Shown: positions 53,201-63,903, counted from the first letter of the stretch. The stretch is DNA of 64,000 nt from Dyadobacter tibetensis Y620-1 (GCF_000566685.1 NZ_AZQN01000004.1:248001-312000), one strand, 5' to 3'. Notes: generated by a model from the letters alone, not told the origin. Translations and numbers: made by a program.

Positions 53201-55987
53201 TCACCCCCTTTTCAAAATGGGCAGATATATTTCAAAGGTGGCTCCTTGTCCCAGGGCACTTTTCGCTAGTATAAAACCATCGTGATTATCGACGATTTTT
53301 TTTACAATGGCCAGCCCAATCCCCGTACCCATATAACGGCTCGTTGGGTGCAGCCGTTGGAATACTTCGAAAATACGCTGAGCATACTCTGGCTCAAAAC
53401 CTATACCATTGTCCTGGATAGAAAGGTAAACATATCTCAGATTTCGGTCTAATTGAGCTGGAAGCAGTTCCTCTGCGGTAGTTTGCCTCAACTGGATGCT
53501 GATATCGGGAGCCTGCTCTTCCCTACTGAATTTTAAGGCATTGCTAATAAGATTATGAATGAGCTGTTTGAATTGGAAGACTATTACCGGAAACACCTCA
53601 TGACCACTAACTCGAATTGTTGCCGCTTTTAACTGTATTTCTTCTTTTAACTCTTCCTGCACCTCCTCAATCAATGCAGTCAAAGAGATGTCCTTAAAGT
53701 TTCTTTCTTCACTGTTAGTTCGGGAGTAAGTTAGAAGGTCCTGAATAAGTGCCTGCATACGGTGGGCAGCATTTTCGATTCTAAAAAACGCATTCCTCCC
53801 TGCAGGTGTCAGTAAATCCAGCTCCCTCTCTCTTAATTGTGAAGTAAAGGCCTGAATTTTACGGAGAGGTTCCTGCAAATCATGACTTGAAATATAAGCA
53901 AAGGACTGCAACTCTACATTTTTGCTCTCTAATTCCCTATTTTTTTGCTCTAGCTCCCGGGTCCTATCCGCTACCTGCTTCTCCAACTCTGAAGAAAAGG
54001 CTTTTTGTTCCTGAATATTCATACAGGCTCCTATATAACCCTGAAAGCCACCATCTACCGTGAATCGGGGTACACCATTATCTGAAATCCAATGATATTG
54101 CCCATCATAACGCAATAAGCGATATTCCATATAGAATGGCTCTCTATTTTCAAAGGCTTGGGTATAGGTCTGCAGACAGATTACTCTATCATCCGGATGT
54201 ACACTACTCAGCCAGCCTTTTCCAATTTCCTCTTCTAAAGTTCTTCCTGTAAAATTGAGCCATGCCGTATTAAAAAAGGTGCTTAAGGCATTAACGTCCG
54301 TCATCCAGATCAGGGCGGGGGCGCTATCGGCTACATGCCGGAATCGTTGTTCGCTCTCCTCAATCCTTTTCCTGGCTTCTACCCGCTCCGTTACATCATT
54401 AACTGTAATCATAATCCCCGAAATTTTTCCATTTGCCGTTTTCAAGGGAAGATATTCGTAGTCGAGATAAAACTTTTTCATTCCGTCACTCCCAGCAACA
54501 TAGGCCAGAGACTCTATCTCCCGATGTCCAGTTCCTGACTGATAAACGGTCTCTAGGATTTCGGGATACTTCTGTTCATGGAGCTCGGGAAACACCTCCA
54601 AGAGATTCTTTCCAAGCACCTCAGCTTCAGACAACCTCCATATTTTTTCGAACATAGCTCTATTGGCTATTTCAATTCGAAACTCTTCACCTCGGACAAT
54701 TGTCATGGGAATGGGCGAATCCATTACCAGTTCTCTGAACTTTTTTTCGCTCTCGGCAATAAACTGTTTGGTTTTTACCGACTCCGTCACCTCACTGGCC
54801 GTTGCAATAATTCCACTTATCTGGCCATCCTCATCGAGTAAAGGGTGATACAAAAAGTTAAAGTAACCCATCAATGGCTTGCCTTTTCTATTTAAGGGTA
54901 TGGGGAACTCACTTGCAGCATAGGGCTTACCAGTTCTGTATACCTGAGAGAGTAAAGACTCGACCGTATCTCTTACTTCGGGCAAAGAATCGAAGATGGG
55001 CCGACCTACAAAACTACACTCCTTATGATCTATTATTTGAAGGTAGGCATCGTTAGCCATTTCCACTACAAAGTCTTCACCTCTCAAAATAGTGATCCCT
55101 ATCGGGGCTTGCTTTACCGTTGACCTAAATTTTCGCTCACTCTCTTTCAACAAATCTTCTGCTATCTTCCTACCCGTGATATCCCGGGCTACGGCAAACA
55201 TATAGGGCTCACCTTCCAGAACCAAGCCGCCCATTTTTATTTCTACCGGATACACCGTACCATCCTTTTTTCGGTGCAAAGTCTCAAAAAGCGGTAATTC
55301 TTGCTTTTGTGCCAGAGCAAATGCCTCCTCAAACTTATGTATGTTATAAATGGGATCGACCATGGGGACTTTTAAGCTCGCCACTTCCTGTTCGCTATAG
55401 CCCCATTTTTCCATGGCTATTTTATTCAGATAGGCAAAGCTACCATCCTTACGCATCAAGATGAAAGGGTCACTTGCCTGGTCTGCAATAAATTTGAATT
55501 TATAAAGTTCTCGATCTTGATCAGGACTGGAAAGACTATTCCAGACAAGAAGAACACCTGACACCTCCCCTTGATCTCCATATAGAGGACCCATGGAAGG
55601 CTGAAGATTTATTGCGCTCTCCCCATTTTCAAACAGCAGCGCAGGCGTAGCCATCCTTGGCTTATCATCCATAACTGCATTAATCGCACCCTCGAGTCGC
55701 GACCATAATAAAGTATCCTCAATGGGCAAGCCGAGGGAATAGCTGGCATGACCATAGGCCAGACAGGCATCATTATAGATATATGATTTGGCATCTCCCC
55801 ATACAATAGACATGGGTAGAGGATTACTGAGAATTAACTGGACTGAATATCGAAGGGAATCGGGCCAGGACTCAGGAGAGCCTAATGGGCTGGAATTCCA
55901 ATTTGTTTCGCGTAAAAGTTTCCCCACTTCCCCACCGCGATGTAAGAATGAAAGGTTGTTAAATGGTAATGTCATTAAAGAGCGCAT
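53201..55987 (-). CDS. Soluble multi-PAS sensor histidine kinase
   Basis: This 928-residue protein has no membrane segment and so senses cytosolic signals. An N-terminal PAS-like region (residues about 20-150) is followed by four PAS domains, most ending in PAC motifs (FAVARDITGRKIAE, GIIATASEVTESV, GIMITVNDVTERV, GYIGACMNIQEQK). A coiled coil (ELEQKNRELESKNVELQ) leads to the HisKA phosphoacceptor His near 702 (YISSHDLQEPLRKI). The HATPase domain has N-box LIHNLISNALKFS, DNGIGF and GTGIGLAIVKKIV. No response regulator is adjacent, so it is an orphan kinase. The signal is unknown; no heme- or flavin-specific residues could be assigned. Confidence 0.92.
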   Translation of the reverse strand: MRSLMTLPFNNLSFLHRGGEVGKLLRETNWNSSPLGSPESWPDSLRYSVQLILSNPLPMSIVWGDAKSYIYNDACLAYGHASYSLGLPIEDTLLWSRLEGAINAVMDDKPRMATPALLFENGESAINLQPSMGPLYGDQGEVSGVLLVWNSLSSPDQDRELYKFKFIADQASDPFILMRKDGSFAYLNKIAMEKWGYSEQEVASLKVPMVDPIYNIHKFEEAFALAQKQELPLFETLHRKKDGTVYPVEIKMGGLVLEGEPYMFAVARDITGRKIAEDLLKESERKFRSTVKQAPIGITILRGEDFVVEMANDAYLQIIDHKECSFVGRPIFDSLPEVRDTVESLLSQVYRTGKPYAASEFPIPLNRKGKPLMGYFNFLYHPLLDEDGQISGIIATASEVTESVKTKQFIAESEKKFRELVMDSPIPMTIVRGEEFRIEIANRAMFEKIWRLSEAEVLGKNLLEVFPELHEQKYPEILETVYQSGTGHREIESLAYVAGSDGMKKFYLDYEYLPLKTANGKISGIMITVNDVTERVEARKRIEESEQRFRHVADSAPALIWMTDVNALSTFFNTAWLNFTGRTLEEEIGKGWLSSVHPDDRVICLQTYTQAFENREPFYMEYRLLRYDGQYHWISDNGVPRFTVDGGFQGYIGACMNIQEQKAFSSELEKQVADRTRELEQKNRELESKNVELQSFAYISSHDLQEPLRKIQAFTSQLRERELDLLTPAGRNAFFRIENAAHRMQALIQDLLTYSRTNSEERNFKDISLTALIEEVQEELKEEIQLKAATIRVSGHEVFPVIVFQFKQLIHNLISNALKFSREEQAPDISIQLRQTTAEELLPAQLDRNLRYVYLSIQDNGIGFEPEYAQRIFEVFQRLHPTSRYMGTGIGLAIVKKIVDNHDGFILAKSALGQGATFEIYLPILKRG

Positions 55988-56208
55988 TATAGTTAATTAC
56001 CTCAAAGTAACGCTCTGCCTCTTTGCAAGGGCCTGAGGCTCATCTACTCTAATGAATGAGTATACCATTATGGCAAGCGTTAAGTATTTCAACGGCTTAC
56101 AGGAATCTGTAAATCTGTAATGGATAGTAACTATTTCTATGCCAACCAAAAAGGATGGGTCTCTTCCAGACGGAAAAGACCCAGCAATGATAGATACAAT
56201 TCAAAGGG

Positions 56209-57672
56209 CTATAATGGTTTGGCATTGGGGTTTTTACTCGGATAACGCGCCTGGGTTTCCTTCCGCCAATTGTCCAAAAGGATCTGGAGCTCCCGAACCT
56301 TTTCCGGGTTGGCCTGTGCCAGGTTATTATTTTCACCCAAATCCTCTTTTAAATTATAAAGCTCTATACCTCGTCCTTCTTCAAACCATTGTATCAACTT
56401 CCAGTCACCCAGCCGAACAGAAGATCCGGGTGAACCCCCTTGATTACCATAATGCGGATAATGCCAGAAAACAGCACCTCTATCTAGTTTTTTACCTTTC
56501 AGCAGCGGCACCATACTTTTGCCATCTTGATGCTGCTCCGGTTTAAGGGGCAGACCCGCCATTTCTAGCAAGGTGGGATAGAAGTCGGTGCTAACAACAT
56601 ACTGATCGGTCACTGAGCCGGGTTTGGTTACGCCAGGCCAATAGATAAGCATAGGTTCCCTTACCCCGCCTTCATAGAGCCAACCTTTGCCCGCCTTTAG
56701 GGGCAAATTGGAAGTAGGATGCCCTTCCGAAGTGGAAAGCCCCCCGTTGTCAGACATAAAAACAATGACCGTGTTTTGATCTAAATTCTTTTCCTTCAAG
56801 GCATTCATCACCTTCCCTACCGCCATATCCATAGACTCTACCATGGCACCATATACGGGTAGACTCTGACTCAGCCTTACTTTATTATCTCCCTGCGTAC
56901 CCCAACGATCCTCTAAGCCCAGCCGAGCTTTTTTCTGAGTATATTTATCTATCAGATTCTGCGGTGCGCCTAAGGGGGTATGAACGGAATAGAAAGAGAG
57001 ATAAGCTAAAAATGGCTTATCCTTATTACCTTCTATGAAGGCAATAGTTTCATCAGCCAAGCGGTTGGTTAGGTTCTCGTTGGCCGGACCGTCAGGTAGT
57101 TTGGGGTTGGCATAAGGAGCAAAATAGTGATTGCCTCTTGGTGATCCAGACCAATACCCTCCCTTATTAATTTCAAATCCCTGATCTTCCGGATAAAAGC
57201 CTTCATGTCCCAGATGCCACTTGCCAGCAAAAAAGGTTCGGTAGCCCCCGGCTTTGAATGCCTCTGCTAAAGTCTCCTCTTCCAGGGCCATCTGCTCATT
57301 ATAGGAGGCAGGAAGCAGAGGTTTATCCCGGGTCCAATGTTTCTGTACCGTCTCTGGCTGGGGAGCGCCAAACCAATCGGTAGTACTCGTTCTGGCTGGA
57401 TACTTGCCTGTGAGAATACTCGCACGTGTTGGGGAGCACACCGGACAGGCGGCATAGGCACTGGTAAACTTCATACCTTTCCCTGCCAATGCATCAATAT
57501 TGGGCGTTTCATAAAAGCTACTTCCGTAAGCGCCAATATCCGCCCAACCAAGGTCGTCTACCAAAATAAAGAGAATATTAGGCTTCTGGGATACGGCATT
57601 CTTTTTGGCACTACTACATGCGGCCAGGAGAATCCCCAGAGATAAGGCGGTCCATTTTAAACAAATCTTCAT
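56209..57672 (-). CDS. Type I sulfatase, lipoprotein
   Basis: This 487-residue protein has a lipobox signal ending LLAAC (Cys19), so it is membrane-anchored outside the cytoplasm. It carries the sulfatase core: PNILFILVDDLGWAD (metal-binding Asp pair) and CSPTRASILTGK, where Cys79 would be converted to formylglycine. GKWHLG, FMSDNGG and the C-terminal GDWKLI are also present. The CxPxR motif is the Cys-type, needing a formylglycine-generating or anaerobic maturase encoded elsewhere. It follows the SusD gene by 89 bp in the same direction, so it probably desulfates the glycan imported by that system. The exact sulfatase subfamily is not decided. Confidence 0.93.
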   Translation of the reverse strand: MKICLKWTALSLGILLAACSSAKKNAVSQKPNILFILVDDLGWADIGAYGSSFYETPNIDALAGKGMKFTSAYAACPVCSPTRASILTGKYPARTSTTDWFGAPQPETVQKHWTRDKPLLPASYNEQMALEEETLAEAFKAGGYRTFFAGKWHLGHEGFYPEDQGFEINKGGYWSGSPRGNHYFAPYANPKLPDGPANENLTNRLADETIAFIEGNKDKPFLAYLSFYSVHTPLGAPQNLIDKYTQKKARLGLEDRWGTQGDNKVRLSQSLPVYGAMVESMDMAVGKVMNALKEKNLDQNTVIVFMSDNGGLSTSEGHPTSNLPLKAGKGWLYEGGVREPMLIYWPGVTKPGSVTDQYVVSTDFYPTLLEMAGLPLKPEQHQDGKSMVPLLKGKKLDRGAVFWHYPHYGNQGGSPGSSVRLGDWKLIQWFEEGRGIELYNLKEDLGENNNLAQANPEKVRELQILLDNWRKETQARYPSKNPNAKPL

Positions 57673-57761
57673 AAAAGCTGGAATCTTATTTTTAGTTACA
57701 GTTGAATGTCTTGCTATTTTTGTCAGGCTGCAAAAGCAGCATTCCAGGTAAAACTACCGAC

Positions 57762-59216
57762 TTAGTAACCCTCATTTTGAATTAGATTAGGATTTGCATC
57801 TATTTCCGACTGGGGCAAGGGGTATAGTACATGATATGGCTTAGCATTTTTTCCCCTAGCAATGGCATTTGAAATAAATTTACCCATTCGGATGAGATCT
57901 TCCCGACGCTTCCCTTCTGTGAAAAATTCCCAACCCCGCTCTTGAAGCAAATGATTGCGTAATGCTTCTTGGCTCGCTACTTCCGCTAAAGTAATGGCCG
58001 GTACGCCAGCTCTACCTCGCACCTGGTTGATCAAGTCCACACTTTCCTGAGTTGGCCCATCAATTTCATTCAGAGCTTCCGCCAGCATTAATAAAATATC
58101 AGCATACCTGATAACGGGAATATCATTGCCGTTGCTAACCGAAATAGCGTTCGGGTCGGGACGATATTTGAAACTTCTGGCCTGGTCTAAAGGCTTCCCA
58201 TCGGCGTCTTCAAGTAACTTTTGGAGCTTCCCATTGGTGTCTGTATATTCCGTCACAAACATTTTCAACCGGCGATCGGAGGGGTGAAAAGACTTAATAA
58301 AGGCCGTATAGGTTCGAAATTGTGCACCATAATTAATCCAGTTACTTTGAATTGGATAGTTGGGAGGAAAGGCATGCGCCATGTAATTATTTCCAGGACC
58401 TTGTGCCAGACAGGGGTATACATAAATATATTCTTTATTTATTTCGTTTTCTACTGCAAACAGATCCTCAATAGAAGGAAATAATTCGTACTGATTCAAA
58501 GCAATCAGCTGTTTCGATGCAGAAGCACTCTTTTCCCATTGCTTAGTATTCAAACAAAATTTGGCCAAAACAGCGAGGCCCGTCCCTCTTGTAGCCTTGC
58601 CATACAAATCCTGCTTAAGGGGGAGCCCCTGGGCAGCATCGCTGAGCTCTTGAGTTATAAAGGTCACGAAGGCAGCATCGGTGGGTCGACTGGGCTGAAG
58701 ATCGTCCGTTTTGGTACTGAGAACCAAGGGTACAGCTCCAAAATACCGGTATAAATGTGCATACGCCTCGGCTCTAATAAATGTCCCCTCAGCTTTATAC
58801 TGTGCCAGACGATCGGCGGGTATGGAGCTTATGTTATCGATATTCTCCAGCAAAACGTTGGCATTCCGAATGGCGGTGTACATACTCGCCCAGATGCTCC
58901 TCAAAAATCCAGAAGAAGCATCCCACTGAAAATTGATATAAGGCAAGGCATCCTTTTCGAATTGTCCCCCACTCTCCAGGGTTATATCCGTCGGAAACTC
59001 TGAAAGAGTAAACTGGTCTTCTCTCATATTACCGTTCACCTGCAGCTGGCTATATGCCCCCACCAGCACCTTTTTTATTCCTTCCTCAGTTTTCAAAAAG
59101 GTCTCCGGATCATACTGTGTATACACTTCTTCTTTCAAAAATTCGGTGCATCCTGTAGGCAGCAAACATGCTGAAGCCATAAGGATGATCAAGGAAATAC
59201 TACGTATATTTTTCAT
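57762..59216 (-). CDS. SusD/RagB family outer-membrane lipoprotein
   Basis: This 484-residue surface lipoprotein has lipobox LLPTGC (Cys23). SusD segments include TYDPETF-like YTQYDPETFLKTEEG, EGTFIRAEAYAHLYRYFG and the C-terminal LQERGWEFFTEGKRREDLIRMG and YPLPQSEIDANP. It lies 22 bp downstream of the SusC gene and forms the usual nutrient-binding lid. The linked sulfatase suggests a sulfated oligosaccharide as ligand (inference). Confidence 0.95.
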   Translation of the reverse strand: MKNIRSISLIILMASACLLPTGCTEFLKEEVYTQYDPETFLKTEEGIKKVLVGAYSQLQVNGNMREDQFTLSEFPTDITLESGGQFEKDALPYINFQWDASSGFLRSIWASMYTAIRNANVLLENIDNISSIPADRLAQYKAEGTFIRAEAYAHLYRYFGAVPLVLSTKTDDLQPSRPTDAAFVTFITQELSDAAQGLPLKQDLYGKATRGTGLAVLAKFCLNTKQWEKSASASKQLIALNQYELFPSIEDLFAVENEINKEYIYVYPCLAQGPGNNYMAHAFPPNYPIQSNWINYGAQFRTYTAFIKSFHPSDRRLKMFVTEYTDTNGKLQKLLEDADGKPLDQARSFKYRPDPNAISVSNGNDIPVIRYADILLMLAEALNEIDGPTQESVDLINQVRGRAGVPAITLAEVASQEALRNHLLQERGWEFFTEGKRREDLIRMGKFISNAIARGKNAKPYHVLYPLPQSEIDANPNLIQNEGY

Positions 59217-59238
59217 ATTGCTATTTTTCTTACAAAAA

Positions 59239-62200
59239 TTAAAAACCTAAATTAAATCCTACGCGAATGGTTCGGTTCAGGGGGTAGCTATTATAGCTCG
59301 CCCTCTCCACTCCGGTTCCGGAGGCGTTGGCGTCTGGATCATACCCCAGGAAACTGGTGAGTGTAAGCAAATTGTCGGCAGCCAGGTATACAGAAGCCGA
59401 CCTGAAAACCGATTTTGTCTTAAAACCAAAATCATAACCGAGGGTAACGGTCTTCAGGCGTACAAAAGAGGCATCCGATACGGTAAGTGAGTTTACCGCC
59501 AAAGCTCCACCATAGGTACTGGGATTTACCCCGGAAGGGTACTTGGCACCAGGATTCTGTGGAGTCCAGCGATCCAGGTAATGCTCCGCAATACGGTTTC
59601 GCTCAAAGTTGATGGGGTATAACGATTCCACAATATTATTGTCCAGAGCACTGATGCCATCCACAGCTGTGATTAAAATGTTTAAGTTAAGACCCTTATA
59701 GGAAAAATTATTATTAAGACTATACATGTATTTGGGGAATGGGCTGCCTAGTATAACCCGGTCGTTGGGGTCTATTTTTCCATCTGCATTAGCATCTACG
59801 AAGCGGGGGTGCCCCGGAAGGGCATTGGGCTGTGCCGAATTGGCAATATCGTCCGATTCCTGAAAGAGTCCATCGACCTGATATCCAAAGAATGCCCGCA
59901 TCGGCGCCCCTTCTTTGACAATAGCATACTGGCCCGTGTACCCTACCCCGCCCGTCAGGACCTGAGAGATAAAGTCCGGCAATTGTCTGACATTATTTTT
60001 TAAAACCGAAAATGTTGCTGTAGTGCTCCATTTCAGATCATTGACCAGGTTGCGTGATTCCAGCATCAGGTCCAGGCCTTGGTTCCTGACTTCACCGAAA
60101 TTAACACGGATACTTGAAAATCCAGAAGTAGTAGGCAGTGGCTTATTAAAAAGCTGGTCGCTGGTGGTTTTGATAAAATACTCCGCCGAACCATTTAATC
60201 TCCCCTTCAGGATGCTGAAATCAATGCCTAGGTCCAATTCTTCGGTAGACTCCCAGCGTAAGTTGGAATTCGCAATACGTGCAGGCTCTACTCCTTGCAC
60301 CAGGCCACCACCTAAAACGGCCCTGCCTCCGGCAATAAAAGTCTGTAGGGTTTCAAAATTACGTATCGCCTGGTTACCACTTTTTCCGTAGCTTAGTCTT
60401 AATTTCAGTTCGTTGAACAGACCAGATTCTTTGATAAAACTTTCTTCCGAAAGCCTCCACCCCAGGGCAAACGAAGGGAAGAATGCATATTTGTTCTGGT
60501 CAGAAAACCGCGAAGTACCATCAGCTCTGAGAGAGGCTGTTAGCAGATAGCGATCCAGAAGCGTATAATTGACCCGCCCTAGGTAAGAGTTCAGCTGATT
60601 GGTAGACCGGCTACTACGAACCTGGTCGCCCCGATCTCCATCTCCACTCTCCAATAAATTGGTTCCCGTTACATCCGATAAGAAACCCAGTGATGAAGCT
60701 CCGACCATTCTGTAGTCGTATTTCTCCAGAGTTGCTCCAGCCACCACGGAAAGCTGGTGTACATTCTTAAAGCTATGATTGTAGGTAGTAAAAAATTCTG
60801 AAATCCAATGTAGGTTTTCAGACGACTGGATGCCACCCGAACCACCGGAGGCCAATCCTCGTTGGGTAAGTGTGCTAATATAATTATCGTCCCGATCGTT
60901 AGCAATGTCGGCACCGAGTCGCAAGGTGGCTGTCCACCCTTTCAAGATGGTGTAGTCGGTACTCAGTGTTCCGAAGCTTCTGTTGGATAACTGACTCTGG
61001 TCGACACCGTGGATCAATGCCAGCGGATTTTCTAAAGAAATCAAAGGATTGAATGGATATCGACCGCCTGCGTCAAGCCCTACGGCTATGGTAGGATCAA
61101 ACTGCAGGGCGGCATTAATTGGTCCTGCATTTTCGTTTCCTGAATTGGTAGTTAGAATCCTTGTTGTATTACTTCGATTGGTATTCAAACTAAGATTTAC
61201 TTTCAATTTCTCAAAGGGATTCACATCGTAATTCAATCTTACATTATATTTTTTGAGACCCGAACCTTTAACTACCCCATCTTGATTCAAATAATTTATT
61301 CCCAAATAGAAATTTGATTTCTCCGCCCCTCCAGATATCGACAGCTGATGATTTTGCGCCAGTGCACTGCGAAAAATTTGATCCTGCCAGTTAGTACCTG
61401 TTCCTATGGAGGCGATCTGCTCAGTGGTAAATTTGGGCTGTCTGCCCATATCAGCCGACAGTTCGTTCAATACTTGCATATATTCTGGCGCCGAAAGCAT
61501 ATCGATGTTTTTCACGACCTTCTGAACCCCCAGATAAGCACTGTAGTTGACCTGCGTTGCCCCTTTCTTTCCTTTTTTTGTGGTGATCAATACGACTCCA
61601 TTGGCGGCCCTCGATCCGTAAATGGCAGCTGCTGAGGCGTCCTTTAATATTTGTATAGACTCAATATCTTCCGGGCTGATGGCCGACGCCGAAGCACCGG
61701 GCATTCCATCTACCACGATCAATGCCCCATTATCACTGTTAATAGAGCCAGCTCCCCTGATCCTGATGGCGATATCTCCTCCAGGAGCCGAGCTTGACTG
61801 GCTGATTTGCACCCCTGAGGCCTTCCCATTGAGGAGCTGAAGTGCCGAATTATTCACCCCTTGGGTAAAATCCTTTTCGCCAACCGACACCACCGAACCC
61901 GTCAGATCCGACTTCTTCTGAGTCCCATATCCTACTACGACTAGCTCTTCCAGTGATTTGGTATCGCCCAGCAAGGTGACATTCATCAGCGATTTATTGT
62001 CTAAGGGCAGCTCCTGTGATAGATATCCCACATAAGAAAAAATAAGGAATTGCGTTGATCCATTTTCTGATTCTTCGGGAACAGCAATACTATAAGACCC
62101 ATCGATATTACTTACCGTTCCCCGCTGCGTACCCTTTACTATGATGCTAACGCCCGGAAGAGGCTCACCTTTATCATCCTTAACCACCCCTTTTAGGATT

Positions 62201-62625
62201 CTGTCAACAAGGGTACCGGGCGCTTCCAGAGGGCCCGGAAGTATTGCACCTGAATCGTCCTTACGATTTGGACTAATCACCACTTGACTTCCTACTACTC
62301 TGTAGCTCAAATCAAGAGGACTAAGCAATGCTTCCAAAACAGCAGACAAAGGAAGATCCTTTACCTTAACCGTAGCCAGCCTTTCTGCCTGAGCAGCTTT
62401 GGGGCTATACACAAAATGAACAGGCAATTCCGTTTCCAGCTTGGACAATATTAATCTTAACGGCTTGGATTCCATCCTGATAGAGAGTCGTCTATCGAGT
62501 AGCTCCTGGCCCGACACCATGGTAGCATTGGCTACCCCGACCCATATAAAGGCGAGCATACATTGCACAAGGGAAATTCTCATAATTCTGATCCAAAGAC
62601 CTTGCGGTATTAAAGGTTTTTCCAT
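59239..62625 (-). CDS. SusC family TonB-dependent transducer with STN domain
   Basis: I place the start at ATG 62625 (MEKPLIPQGLWIRIMRISLV), giving a typical long signal and 1128 residues; a longer frame from 62730 is unlikely. After the signal comes an STN domain (LLDRRLSIRMESKPLRLILSK to SYRVVGSQVVI) that contacts a FecR anti-sigma factor. It is followed by a CarboxypepD_reg domain (LKGVVKDDKGEPLPGVSIIV), the SusC signature ELVVVGYGTQKKSDLTGSV, the plug and the barrel (final strand IRVGFNLGF). The upstream FecR and sigma genes and downstream SusD and sulfatase complete a regulated uptake locus. Confidence 0.95.
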   Translation of the reverse strand: MEKPLIPQGLWIRIMRISLVQCMLAFIWVGVANATMVSGQELLDRRLSIRMESKPLRLILSKLETELPVHFVYSPKAAQAERLATVKVKDLPLSAVLEALLSPLDLSYRVVGSQVVISPNRKDDSGAILPGPLEAPGTLVDRILKGVVKDDKGEPLPGVSIIVKGTQRGTVSNIDGSYSIAVPEESENGSTQFLIFSYVGYLSQELPLDNKSLMNVTLLGDTKSLEELVVVGYGTQKKSDLTGSVVSVGEKDFTQGVNNSALQLLNGKASGVQISQSSSAPGGDIAIRIRGAGSINSDNGALIVVDGMPGASASAISPEDIESIQILKDASAAAIYGSRAANGVVLITTKKGKKGATQVNYSAYLGVQKVVKNIDMLSAPEYMQVLNELSADMGRQPKFTTEQIASIGTGTNWQDQIFRSALAQNHQLSISGGAEKSNFYLGINYLNQDGVVKGSGLKKYNVRLNYDVNPFEKLKVNLSLNTNRSNTTRILTTNSGNENAGPINAALQFDPTIAVGLDAGGRYPFNPLISLENPLALIHGVDQSQLSNRSFGTLSTDYTILKGWTATLRLGADIANDRDDNYISTLTQRGLASGGSGGIQSSENLHWISEFFTTYNHSFKNVHQLSVVAGATLEKYDYRMVGASSLGFLSDVTGTNLLESGDGDRGDQVRSSRSTNQLNSYLGRVNYTLLDRYLLTASLRADGTSRFSDQNKYAFFPSFALGWRLSEESFIKESGLFNELKLRLSYGKSGNQAIRNFETLQTFIAGGRAVLGGGLVQGVEPARIANSNLRWESTEELDLGIDFSILKGRLNGSAEYFIKTTSDQLFNKPLPTTSGFSSIRVNFGEVRNQGLDLMLESRNLVNDLKWSTTATFSVLKNNVRQLPDFISQVLTGGVGYTGQYAIVKEGAPMRAFFGYQVDGLFQESDDIANSAQPNALPGHPRFVDANADGKIDPNDRVILGSPFPKYMYSLNNNFSYKGLNLNILITAVDGISALDNNIVESLYPINFERNRIAEHYLDRWTPQNPGAKYPSGVNPSTYGGALAVNSLTVSDASFVRLKTVTLGYDFGFKTKSVFRSASVYLAADNLLTLTSFLGYDPDANASGTGVERASYNSYPLNRTIRVGFNLGF

Positions 62626-62732
62626 AGATTTGATACACTGCTTCAGCAGCTTGTTTTTGTTAAACAATTGACTAAAATTGGACAAAAGCATTTCCCGTAA
62701 ATCATGATGGATTGTCCGAAACGGGTTCATGG

Positions 62733-62764
62733 GCCGATGATGTTCGCGGCATCATCGGCTTTTT
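62733..62764 (+). terminator. Plus-facing intrinsic terminator between FecR and SusC genes
   Basis: Perfect 10-nt arms (GCCGATGATG and complement) with a 7-nt loop are followed by TTTTT on the plus strand. The flanking genes are on the minus strand, where no T-run follows, so this element points against them. It could end an antisense RNA, or act only as a processing or stability hairpin in the mRNA. Confidence 0.6.
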
Positions 62765-62783
62765 CTTGACTCATAATCATGAT

Positions 62784-63842
62784 TCAATCACAGTGGCCTG
62801 CATTGATTACAATTTGCCCATCTACCACCTGGTAGTCGGCATGAATCGTTTCGCAGATCAAAGCCAGTTTATCATACAGTGGCTCAGTAGAAAGTGTAGC
62901 GGTTAAATTGCATTTCTTCAACAGTTGTTCGTCATACAGCATCGTGACACCATAAACACGCTCCAGATCCTTTAGTACGACATGCATTGGCGTTTCACGA
63001 TATATAAAGGATTCCACAGCATGTTGATCAATCGGAATAGGCGTTTCGACGAGTGTTTTTACTATTTTATGCTCCGCTCGCAAGAAAATTGCTTGCTGAT
63101 TTGGGGTTAAAATAAGCTCCTCTGAAAGCTTTGTAACGGGGGTTAGCTCATCTTTATACACCGTAACTTTACCACTGCTTACCGAAACCGAAATACTTTG
63201 ATCGTCTGTCTCCGTATTGATCCGAAATTTCGTCCCTAGAACCTTGGTCACCAGGCCTCCGGTATAAACCAAAAAAGGAGAATTGACATTGCGTTGAACG
63301 CTGAATTCCGCCTCACCTTCCAGATAAACTTCCCGATATTCAAATCCGAATTCCTTGTCGATTCTCAGGGTACTATTGGGTTCCAGACTCACCTCACTTC
63401 CATCCCCAAGTGTTATGAGCTGTGGGGTAACATGGTAATTGGTAAAGACCTCTTTAAAACTTGCTTTCTCTACAGGATGAGCCAACTGGGTAGATACAGG
63501 AATTTTCTGATACAACCACCAGCCTAGCGCCATCAATAGCAAGGTACTGGCAGCTACCTGCCATACCCCCCTTTTCCACCAGGATCCGGTTGATGTTTCC
63601 TGAATTTGTTGCATAATCTGTTCTATGGCTTGCCGGTCGGCCTCAGGCTCACTGTAACCTAGGTCACACTGAAAGGCTTTAATCATTTCTGTGGCTTGTT
63701 GGACAAGTGGCTTTTTATCGGGATATTCTTTCAGCCAGAGCTCCCAGAAACGATCATCGGACTGAGAATCTCCTAGCACCCATTTTCGAAAATGCTTATT
63801 TTGCACCAAATCGTCGACTTGATAATCCTTATATGATTTCAT
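62784..63842 (-). CDS. FecR family anti-sigma factor
   Basis: This 352-residue protein has a cytosolic N-terminal sigma-binding helical region (about 1-85, FRKWVLGDSQSDDRFWELWL) and one membrane helix (VAASTLLLMALGWWLYQKI). The periplasmic FecR domain follows (LITLGDGSEVSLEPNSTLRI, EVYLEGEAEFSV, VLGTKFRI), then a C-terminal DUF4974 region resembling STN (YRETPMHVVLKDLERVYGV, CNLTATLSTEPLYDKLALI). It holds the sigma factor until the SusC STN domain signals substrate. It lies 61 bp downstream of the sigma gene. Confidence 0.94.
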   Translation of the reverse strand: MKSYKDYQVDDLVQNKHFRKWVLGDSQSDDRFWELWLKEYPDKKPLVQQATEMIKAFQCDLGYSEPEADRQAIEQIMQQIQETSTGSWWKRGVWQVAASTLLLMALGWWLYQKIPVSTQLAHPVEKASFKEVFTNYHVTPQLITLGDGSEVSLEPNSTLRIDKEFGFEYREVYLEGEAEFSVQRNVNSPFLVYTGGLVTKVLGTKFRINTETDDQSISVSVSSGKVTVYKDELTPVTKLSEELILTPNQQAIFLRAEHKIVKTLVETPIPIDQHAVESFIYRETPMHVVLKDLERVYGVTMLYDEQLLKKCNLTATLSTEPLYDKLALICETIHADYQVVDGQIVINAGHCD

Positions 63843-63903
63843 GATCAGATTTTCTTGAATAAATAATTAGCTCCCGCACAGGCATCAGACGTTCCAGACA
63901 GCC

